From assembly GCA_039819545.1 (NCBI GenBank), contig JBCBRS010000039.1, positions 1-7,651 of the forward strand: 7,651 nucleotides of DNA, written 5' to 3'. Shown piece by piece: positions 1 through 5,611 of this stretch (position 1 is its first letter; every line of letters starts with the position of its first letter). The stretch is from CALLPQ01 sp039819545 (lineage in GTDB: Bacteria > Pseudomonadota > Alphaproteobacteria > Caulobacterales > Parvularculaceae). Made by a program: the position numbers and the translations under genes. The notes under the pieces are model-generated. The model did not search any database, had not been told where the DNA came from, and worked only from the letters and a program-made list of their open reading frames with translations.

Positions 1-573
1 CCCGTCGGTAAACATCATCAGCACAGGTCTTTCTGGCTGTTTGCGTTTCAGGTGATGGGCAATCTCCAGGATGGTCGCGACACCGATCATATCGTCACCG
101 GCGCCGGGGCCCGCGGGCACGCTGTCATAATGGGCCAGTAATAACAGGGTATCGCGACTTGCCGTTGCTGGTGTCTGCGAGCCTATGGCAAAGCTGACAT
201 TTGTCACCTTGGCACAACCAATATACTGGCGCGCGACTTCGGCGTCGCAGACATGGTGTGTTGTTTCTTCCGGCTCAAACCCCATCTCGCGGATCACGGT
301 CATCAGCCGGTTACGAACACGCGCGTTTTGCGGATGATCAACCGGGTGCGGTGCCTCATCGCCGAGGATCCGGACAATGCGATCAAAGGCGCGGGCTGTA
401 TCAAACTGCGCTTGTGTGTTTACGGCCCGTACGGGCGCCGGTTCAATCAGGGCACCGGCCATCATGATCAGGGTAAAGACGGCCCCCAGAATAAGCGCGG
501 CAAAGACCCTGCCGGATCGGCCCGGTGATCCTGGTATGGAAAGTGGCGCAGCAGCAAATGGGGAAAGGAACAT
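1..573 (-). CDS. M28-family zinc metallopeptidase, membrane-anchored (partial; 3' end lies beyond the left edge)
   Basis: The visible 191 codons are the N-terminal part of a gene that remains open at base 1. Residues 1-21 are a short, net positive, presumably cytoplasmic segment. Residues 22-42 form one hydrophobic helix that reads as a signal anchor. The rest should lie in the periplasm. The stretch LLLLAHYDSVPAGPGAGDD (143-161) is the diagnostic M28 signature: H148 is a zinc ligand, D150 lies beside it, and D160 is the expected bridging aspartate. The window ends in MFTDG, just where the family's catalytic Glu-Glu pair normally follows. The region around residues 60-100 (HPVDHPQNARVRNRL) resembles the pre-catalytic part of Fxna/ER-metallopeptidase-1-like members, which often carry further C-terminal membrane helices. 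C109 and C120 could form a disulfide. The ATG at 573 is the only start upstream of the anchor; its ribosome binding site is weak. It lies 75 bases downstream of the coiled-coil gene on the same strand. Substrate unknown. Confidence 0.85.
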   Translation of the reverse strand, partial: MFLSPFAAAPLSIPGSPGRSGRVFAALILGAVFTLIMMAGALIEPAPVRAVNTQAQFDTARAFDRIVRILGDEAPHPVDHPQNARVRNRLMTVIREMGFEPEETTHHVCDAEVARQYIGCAKVTNVSFAIGSQTPATASRDTLLLLAHYDSVPAGPGAGDDMIGVATILEIAHHLKRKQPERPVLMMFTDG

Positions 574-648
574 GGCGTTGGGTCTTTCTTGTGCTCCCGA
601 AGCCTATCGGCTTGTCCCACCCCTGTCACCAACTGTCACCGCACTGAA
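574..648 (-). other. Gap between the coiled-coil gene and the peptidase gene
   Basis: These 75 bases hold no ORF. They contain a perfect direct repeat GGTGACAG (minus strand), at 640-633 and 630-623, with a 10-base period, and a 5-bp hairpin AAGCC-GATA-GGCTT (613-600) without a T-tract, so not a convincing terminator. No clear -10/-35 pair was seen. Read-through from the upstream gene into the peptidase gene is therefore plausible. Any operator role for the repeat is speculation. Confidence 0.3.
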
Positions 649-2292
649 TTAGAGCCCACCGCCCGTGGAAAAACCGCCGCCGCCTTTCGGGCCTCGGGGG
701 CCGCGCGGTACGCGGATACGCCGGGGTAGCGAGACAGAGCGCGGACGCCGGCGGGTCTGGCGGCGTGTCCCGCTCATCCCGCCCCAATTGGGTCCGCCCC
801 AATTTGAACCCGACGATCGACGGCCACGGCCTGTGCCAAGGGTGCGGCCAAGCTCCCGGCCCAGCTCGCGTTCGATTTCCCGGCCAATCTGGCGACCCAC
901 CCGCGACCAGTTGCGCCCCTTATTATAGGAAGTACGCGACCGGCGTTGGGGCAGACCAAAGCCACCACGCCAATCATCCCCACCCAGATCATCCTGCCAG
1001 TCGCGCCGCTTGACCCGGTGTGATTTTTCCAGTTGCCGCCATACCTCCGTGGGGCCCAACGTGCCGCGCGCAAAGTCGGTGAGCAGCAACGCAATCATCT
1101 CGGCACTGTGAAATTCTGACTGGTGGCTGTCGAACCGCATCTGTTTGAATCGCCGGCGCAGTTTCTCCAATTCACTAAGCGTGGTGCGCCGGCCCTTGCG
1201 GCTGCGCTCGGCGGCTTTGATATTATCTTCAACGCCGTAGCGCTCTAACCGGATAGAGCCAAGTTGATCAACCAGCGCATCGTCCTCCTCGGTCAGGGTT
1301 TCTGCGGCGAGCAGTTTCAGGTCGGGGATGGATTTACTCTGCAGGGTATTGGTGAGAAGCGCCCGTGCTTCTGCCATGGGCCCACGGGTGCCGGCGGAAA
1401 CCTCATTCAAGGCAGCAATCGCGGCCTCATGGGCATCTTCGGCCTCGGTAATCTCCGTATCAAGACGGTCGAGAGCCTCGCGTTCGCGGGTCACCGCATC
1501 GCGCAGTGCCGTCACGCCATCCTCCTCCAGCGCGCGCCTCTCATAAGCCTCAATCTGATCGGCAAGGGCGCTGGCCTTTTCATTCACATAGGCCAGATGC
1601 TCATCAAGGCGTTCGGGTAGATCAAGAAGCCGCTCATAATTCAGTCGCGCATCGCGGTAACGGATCAGACCTGCGACCCAGCGATCGAGCATCGCGAAGA
1701 GTGGGAAGGCGCGATAGTCTTTGGTGGCGAAATTGCGCTTCCAAAGGTAAAGGAACAGCGGATCGTTCTCATAGGGTTTGCCTTTTTCCTGGCGATCCTT
1801 TGCCGCGACCTGTTGCTTGCTGGCGGCGTGGTCAACGATGGCGTTGGCGTTTTCGAGGGCTGTGGCCTGTGCCTGATAATCGGCATCTTTTTCAAGCCGC
1901 AGCCTGGTATTTTCGGCCGCCTCCTCATGGTCGGTCACGGCGGCTTGCAGGGTGTTTTCCTGCTCAGTGCGGGCATCTTCCAGCGCGGTGAGTTCATCGC
2001 GCGCTGTTGCCAGTGTTTGCTGTGCTTTTTTAAGGTGATCCTCATGCTGAGCAAGCAGGCGCTGGGCCTGGTCATCAATTCCGGCAAGGGCATTGACGCC
2101 GTCTTCTTTCGCGCCGAGGCTTTGCAGCCGAATGGCGGCAATCCGGCCGTATATCTTTGCCTCCTCACGCCGCACATCAATCAATTGCTGGTTTAGGGTC
2201 GTGGTCTCACGGGCCATGCCTTCCACCTCGGTCCGGGTGGTGCGGATGGCTCTATCAATCTGGTGCAAGGCATCGCGCCCGGATACAGTCAT
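649..2292 (-). CDS. Long coiled-coil protein with Arg/Gly-rich C-terminal tail, function unknown
   Basis: A 547-aa protein that I do not recognise by name. Residues about 15-165 are charged and heptad-rich (long Glu/Gln/Ala/Leu helices) and read as a coiled coil. Residues 170-232 form an aromatic-rich island (PYENDPLFLYLW, AFPLFAMLDRWVAGL) that looks like a small globular domain. A second coiled coil covers about 230-300, and further helices reach about 410. The tail from about 466 holds five tandem tetrapeptides of the form [G/E]R[Q/E/T][I/L] (466-485), then a low-complexity Arg/Gly stretch ending in GGGFSTGGGL. The last 79 residues contain 18 Arg and 21 Gly. There is no signal peptide or membrane segment, so a cytoplasmic location is expected. 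A GTG at 2319 would add nine residues, but the ATG at 2292 has AGAGG seven bases upstream and is preferred. It follows the DUF6384-like gene by 42 bases and probably shares its mRNA. A scaffold binding nucleic acid or anionic membrane is conjecture. Confidence 0.85.
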   Translation of the reverse strand: MTVSGRDALHQIDRAIRTTRTEVEGMARETTTLNQQLIDVRREEAKIYGRIAAIRLQSLGAKEDGVNALAGIDDQAQRLLAQHEDHLKKAQQTLATARDELTALEDARTEQENTLQAAVTDHEEAAENTRLRLEKDADYQAQATALENANAIVDHAASKQQVAAKDRQEKGKPYENDPLFLYLWKRNFATKDYRAFPLFAMLDRWVAGLIRYRDARLNYERLLDLPERLDEHLAYVNEKASALADQIEAYERRALEEDGVTALRDAVTREREALDRLDTEITEAEDAHEAAIAALNEVSAGTRGPMAEARALLTNTLQSKSIPDLKLLAAETLTEEDDALVDQLGSIRLERYGVEDNIKAAERSRKGRRTTLSELEKLRRRFKQMRFDSHQSEFHSAEMIALLLTDFARGTLGPTEVWRQLEKSHRVKRRDWQDDLGGDDWRGGFGLPQRRSRTSYNKGRNWSRVGRQIGREIERELGRELGRTLGTGRGRRSSGSNWGGPNWGGMSGTRRQTRRRPRSVSLPRRIRVPRGPRGPKGGGGFSTGGGL

Positions 2293-2299
2293 GGACGTG

Positions 2300-2304
2300 C
2301 CTCT
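2300..2304 (-). promoter_or_regulatory. Ribosome binding site deciding the start of the coiled-coil gene
   Basis: AGAGG on the minus strand lies seven bases before the ATG at 2292. The alternative GTG at 2319 has no purine-rich element at a suitable distance. This places the start at 2292 rather than at the longest possible ORF. Confidence 0.6.
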
Positions 2305-2334
2305 TTTTCGGTGACGCACAGCGTACGGATGGAC

Positions 2335-3249
2335 CTACCAGTCAAGAATTTGCCCCCCGCTGGTCCGGATATCATACGCCGGTTTTAACGCGCCTTTGGG
2401 TTTGGTGCCGATCACCGCGTCTTGCACGATTTCATCGTCCAACTTATCTGCCCGGACACGGTCATAAATGGATTCCGGCACCCGCACGCCCCACTTGGTC
2501 ACGGCGCGGGTTGTCTGGTCTTCCTCGCTGGTGATCTCAATGGGCAAGGCCTTGCCGGTGCTGTCGATCGCCTCAACGATCAGATAATAGTTGCGCTGGT
2601 CGGGGTTTTTATCGGGATAACGCCAGACAATGCTTTGCTCCCCCGGGCGCGAGACAATACGCACGGTTAATTCCTTGTCCAGACTATCGCGCGTTTGCTT
2701 CAGTCGGCTGGTTGCCGCTTGCAGGGTGGTGAGTTTTTCCTGATCTTTTGCGGTCTTGCCTGCGCCATAGGTGTCCTCAATCCGCAGGCGCGCAAAGTCT
2801 GTCTGCGCCAGGTCACTTGCATCGCGATAGTAGGCTTCGAGATTTGTTGCCGCACGGTTAAAGGCAGCATCCGCTGGCCCGGCAACTCCAACCTGATAGG
2901 AGCCCGCGCCTAGCGCGCCAATCCCAAAAATTGCTAGAGCAGGTTTCAACCACCGGTCCCGGCCAATATAGAATTTAGCGAGCTTGACGGAAAAACTGTT
3001 TTTCGGCGGCGCATAGGTAAAACGATTTTCCTCCAGGGCCTTGACGCCGTCTTTCAGGATGCGTTCGGGCACCTCAATGCCTTGCGCCGCATAGATTTCC
3101 TTCAGCCGACGGAGCATACTGTCTTCGCGCGCATCACCGCCCAGTTCGCGCTCGACGATGATGGAGCGATGACGCAAGGTATCCACGATATCCATCGCCA
3201 GCATGACATCGTCGAGTTTTTGCGGTTCGGCGGTGGGGATGTCGGTCAT
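2335..3249 (-). CDS. DUF6384-like single-pass membrane protein
   Basis: A 304-aa protein. The N-terminal domain (residues 11-80: LDDVMLAMDIVDTLRHR, then IYAAQGIEVPERIL and DGVKALEENRFTY) matches my recollection of the uncharacterised DUF6384 family; the name comes from memory, not from a search. A single hydrophobic segment at about 102-124 follows basic residues (RDRWLK) and should be membrane-spanning with the N-terminus inside. Residues 128-195 are helical and charged. Residues 196-304 look like a beta-rich domain (IVWRYPDKNPDQRNYYLIVEAID) that would lie in the periplasm and ends in ILDW. The ATG is five bases after the stop of the YtpQ-like gene, in the context TAGTAATAATG, with no real Shine-Dalgarno, so expression probably depends on translational coupling to that gene. 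It sits between the YtpQ-like and coiled-coil genes. No enzyme motif is visible; a role as membrane anchor or sensor for the module is inference. Confidence 0.75.
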   Translation of the reverse strand: MTDIPTAEPQKLDDVMLAMDIVDTLRHRSIIVERELGGDAREDSMLRRLKEIYAAQGIEVPERILKDGVKALEENRFTYAPPKNSFSVKLAKFYIGRDRWLKPALAIFGIGALGAGSYQVGVAGPADAAFNRAATNLEAYYRDASDLAQTDFARLRIEDTYGAGKTAKDQEKLTTLQAATSRLKQTRDSLDKELTVRIVSRPGEQSIVWRYPDKNPDQRNYYLIVEAIDSTGKALPIEITSEEDQTTRAVTKWGVRVPESIYDRVRADKLDDEIVQDAVIGTKPKGALKPAYDIRTSGGQILDW

Positions 3250-3254
3250 TATTA

Positions 3255-4151
3255 CTATTTAGATTGATCGGACGTGGATTGATATGGCTGCCAACCATTG
3301 GGCGAGGAGATGAGTGCATTACTTTCCGCGAGGGGCGCGCCTTCAAGTTCCAAATTTTTAGCCAATTCAAAAAGGGCGGCGATCGAGTCTGGTTGTCCGC
3401 TATCAGCAAACAGCAACACATCTTTTGAAAGGACTATGGCTACAACGTGGCCTTTGAAATTTGACTTCACCGGTTCCCATACGGCATCGACAAGCAAGAG
3501 CGAGGATTCATAATATCCATCCATCGCGAACATATAGACTCCGTTGTCTCCAATAATCTGAATATCCCATTGGCTGATGTAGGCCTTTAGGTTTTCAATT
3601 GCCAAGGCTGCAATTTCGTTAGTGAGCAGATTAAATTCTGAGAGAGTACCTTCCGTGATGAATTTAGCGGCGTTTTCGTAGTCCTCGACATAGTACACGG
3701 AGAGGTTTCCGATTTTGTCGCCCTCAACAGGTTTATCGACAATCCCACGATTACTCGAAACTGAATCAATTGAGGCTATCATTCGGGCAGAAATGTCTCT
3801 TGGGCGTATGGTCGGTAAAACTGCCTTTTTGAATTCCTCCACCGTGCGCGGGGCGGCGGTGACCGTTTTCGCGTAACCGGCGATGAAAATATCGATCAAT
3901 GCAGTAATCTCATCTTCGGATGATGCTCTGCTAATTTCAAACTCTAGATTTTCTAGATTGACCTGGGTCTCCGTTCCATTTTTCGGCGTGATCTTAAGGG
4001 TATGTTTGTCGATAATTTTGACGTCATCAACAAGATCTGATTGTTCAAATCGACGGACCAGTCTTTTTGCAAGAGCATCATCCAGTGCAAATGCCGCGTT
4101 TGCAGAGACGAAGAAGGATGTAACCGCGGCAAAAACAATGAGAAATTTCAT
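3255..4151 (-). CDS. Secreted DUF1444/YtpQ-like protein
   Basis: A 298-aa protein starting MKFLIVFAAV, with a classical signal peptide ending at ANA (17-19) or AFA (20-22), so export is expected. The mature part resembles the DUF1444 (YtpQ) family: VLPTIRPRD (about 111-119), LSVYYVEDYENAAKFIT followed by an A-IENL helix (about 150-189), YYESSLLLVDAVW (about 213-225) and VVAIVLSKDVLLFADSG (about 236-252). Family members are normally cytosolic and of unknown function; the exported form is unusual. The assignment is by motif memory. I chose the ATG at 4151; a TTG at 4163 in frame adds four residues, and neither start has a good ribosome binding site. Base composition is markedly lower in GC than in its neighbours (110 of 240 bases, 46%, in four sampled 60-base blocks). 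It also has its own promoter. Both suggest a later arrival in the operon. Confidence 0.7.
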   Translation of the reverse strand: MKFLIVFAAVTSFFVSANAAFALDDALAKRLVRRFEQSDLVDDVKIIDKHTLKITPKNGTETQVNLENLEFEISRASSEDEITALIDIFIAGYAKTVTAAPRTVEEFKKAVLPTIRPRDISARMIASIDSVSSNRGIVDKPVEGDKIGNLSVYYVEDYENAAKFITEGTLSEFNLLTNEIAALAIENLKAYISQWDIQIIGDNGVYMFAMDGYYESSLLLVDAVWEPVKSNFKGHVVAIVLSKDVLLFADSGQPDSIAALFELAKNLELEGAPLAESNALISSPNGWQPYQSTSDQSK

Positions 4152-4172
4152 CAGTAAGACCAATTCATACGA

Positions 4173-4200
4173 ATTATAAAAAAATTTGCTGTGGTGTTAC
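4173..4200 (-). promoter_or_regulatory. Predicted sigma-70-type promoter for the YtpQ-like gene
   Basis: On the minus strand a perfect -10 box TATAAT (4178-4173) lies 16 bases after GTAACA (4200-4195), which matches four of six -35 consensus bases. The spacer is A/T-rich with a T6 run. The -35 overlaps the TAA stop of the telA-like gene. The start of transcription would fall near 4166, leaving only about 15 bases of leader before the ATG at 4151. Confidence 0.55.
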
Positions 4201-5432
4201 GCTTTTTCCAATGCGGCGGCGGCACCGGATTCCACTAGCCGGGCAAGACGCTTTTTCCCATCTTCCACGGCCACGCGGATTTCATCGGCGTTCTGGGTGG
4301 ATAGAACCCGCATCTCATTGATGATTTCCTGACTGCGCTCCTGATAGGTGATGACGCTATCAACCAATTGCTTGACCGCAGCAGAGGCGATAGTTGGTCC
4401 GTACCCGGCTTTTACCGCGGCCTCGTGCACCTGACCGCCAATTTCTGACAGGGTTTCCAGTGACTTGTTGATCCCGTCCTTCATGGCCTCCAGCGTTTGG
4501 GTCGATTCATGCAGGCCATGCATGCCCGTAAAGGTGGCGGTCAGCGCGGTGAGGACCGTTTCATTGGTGCCGAAAAAAGAGATCGATTGCGCATAGATGC
4601 GCTCCTTCGCATTGGTGGTTTGCACCAGCCGGGTCATGATGACTTCGGAGGTGTTGTAGCCCACCGTGATATTGTCGGAGAGGTCTTTGGCAATCTGGTA
4701 GCGCTTTTCTTCTTTCTGCGTGGAGCGCAGGGCCTCATCGCGGTCGAGCTCCAGGCTGGCGCGCTCGGCGGGGTCATCGCCGCCATAGGCGTTAACCGCA
4801 TCCATTTTTGCGTTGAGGTTGGCTTTGGCCGCCTCAAGGTGTGACCCGGCGGTATTGAGCACCTCTAGCGCAAGCACTTCGGAGTTTTTCAGCGCGCCGC
4901 GAAAATCGCGGTAAGCTTCCAGGATGCGGGTTTCGCGTTCCACCTGGTTTCGGGTTTCTTCGGCAACTTCCAGATAAAGATCGCGGATTTTTTCGAACCG
5001 GCTGGCGATATCGCCGCGGGTCATCTTCATCCACACATTCTGTACCCGTTCAATTGTACCGATCTTGCCGTCAGCATACTGGTCCACCAGCATTTTGGCA
5101 TCATCGCGAATGGAATCGAACCCGGCGGTAATCCCCTCATAACGCTGGCCCACATTCATCCCGGCGACCTGCTCACGCACCACCTCGTTAAAGTGCGAGG
5201 CCTGATCCAGCGTCCGGGCGATAGCCGCCACGCGGTCCTCATCAAGGTCGGAAATCTGGTTGAGCAAGCCAATGATCGGCGCGGTACCGGCGTCGCCCTC
5301 GCGCGCAAAGCCGAGCGATTTTAGCTCACCCAGCGCCCGGTCAAGATATTGAAGCGCCGTGGGGCGCTTGGCGGTTTTGGCCAGACTGGTGGCGTTTGCG
5401 GTTGCACGTGTGGGGGCGGGGGTCGTGTTCAT
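4197..5432 (-). CDS. TelA-like (toxic-anion-resistance-like) all-helical protein
   Basis: A 411-aa, strongly helical, soluble protein without signal peptide or membrane segment. Its length fits the TelA/KlaA family (about 380-410 aa). The middle and C-terminal thirds show the family-like arrangement of long amphipathic helices: a Q-TTN-KERIYAQSISFF stretch followed by TALTATFTGMHGLHESTQTLEAMKD- and further charged helices. The N-terminal 25 residues are Thr/Ala-rich and probably disordered. TelA proteins are associated with resistance to tellurite and other envelope stresses, but their mechanism is not established. The match here is by pattern, not alignment; such proteins are also annotated as hypothetical or cell surface proteins. 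The ATG at 5432 is preferred to that at 5447 because GGAGAGAGG lies just before it. It heads the minus-strand block, divergent from sucC. Confidence 0.55.
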   Translation of the reverse strand: MNTTPAPTRATANATSLAKTAKRPTALQYLDRALGELKSLGFAREGDAGTAPIIGLLNQISDLDEDRVAAIARTLDQASHFNEVVREQVAGMNVGQRYEGITAGFDSIRDDAKMLVDQYADGKIGTIERVQNVWMKMTRGDIASRFEKIRDLYLEVAEETRNQVERETRILEAYRDFRGALKNSEVLALEVLNTAGSHLEAAKANLNAKMDAVNAYGGDDPAERASLELDRDEALRSTQKEEKRYQIAKDLSDNITVGYNTSEVIMTRLVQTTNAKERIYAQSISFFGTNETVLTALTATFTGMHGLHESTQTLEAMKDGINKSLETLSEIGGQVHEAAVKAGYGPTIASAAVKQLVDSVITYQERSQEIINEMRVLSTQNADEIRVAVEDGKKRLARLVESGAAAALEKA

Positions 5433-5611
5433 GGGGCCTCTCTCCATCGGCGAAGTTCGTCCCAGGGTTTTAGGCCATTTTCCCGCATTTGCCAGCCTGT
5501 TTGTGGGCTGATAACGGCGCGCCGCGCGCTCATATCAAATGGTCGTTCACGGTTGCGCCCAAGTCGCCACTGGCTATAACCGAAAAAACTTAACCCGTGC
5601 GGAGCCCCCAT
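5429..5611 (-). CDS. Possible small ORF upstream of the telA-like gene
   Basis: A 60-codon minus-strand frame fills the whole divergent gap. Its TGA overlaps the telA-like ATG as ATGA, the classic coupling arrangement. The peptide is basic and Trp-rich (RRAVISPQTGWQM, NGLKPWDELRRW) and looks more protein-like than a random frame. Against it: the ATG at 5611 overlaps the start of sucC on the other strand and has no good ribosome binding site, the internal ATG at 5533 (34 aa) also lacks one, and the region must hold the sucC promoter. I do not recognise a family. Either a short coupled leader gene or chance. Confidence 0.3.
   Translation of the reverse strand: MGAPHGLSFFGYSQWRLGRNRERPFDMSARRAVISPQTGWQMRENGLKPWDELRRWREAP
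5437..5445 (-). promoter_or_regulatory. Ribosome binding site of the telA-like gene
   Basis: GGAGAGAGG on the minus strand ends four bases before the ATG at 5432; the GGAG core lies about nine bases upstream. The alternative ATG at 5447 has nothing comparable, so the five-residue longer form is unlikely. Confidence 0.6.
5553..5580 (+). promoter_or_regulatory. Predicted promoter of sucC
   Basis: TTGCGC (5553-5558) and TATAAC (5575-5580) are separated by 16 bases. The -10 matches five of six consensus bases and the -35 only three. Transcription would start near 5587, giving a leader of about 22 bases that includes the GGAG ribosome binding site at 5601-5604. The -35 is weak, so an activator or an alternative promoter is possible. 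Confidence 0.4.

Noticed and set aside
253..528. Overlapping plus-strand ORFs near the left edge
   Set aside because: They are opposite the M28 peptidase frame, which shows the metal-binding HYDS and GDD motifs.
600..613. Hairpin AAGCC-GATA-GGCTT as a terminator of the coiled-coil gene
   Set aside because: The stem is only 5 bp with no T-tract, and the next gene continues on the same strand.
1813..2196. 127-codon plus-strand ORF inside the coiled-coil gene
   Set aside because: It lies wholly opposite the coiled-coil gene, whose long frame, ribosome binding site and operon position are better supported. Its hydrophobic look comes from reverse-read Gln/Glu/Lys codons.
2293..2319. Longer N-terminus of the coiled-coil protein from a GTG at 2319
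   Set aside because: There is no ribosome binding site before the GTG, while AGAGG sits seven bases before the ATG at 2292.
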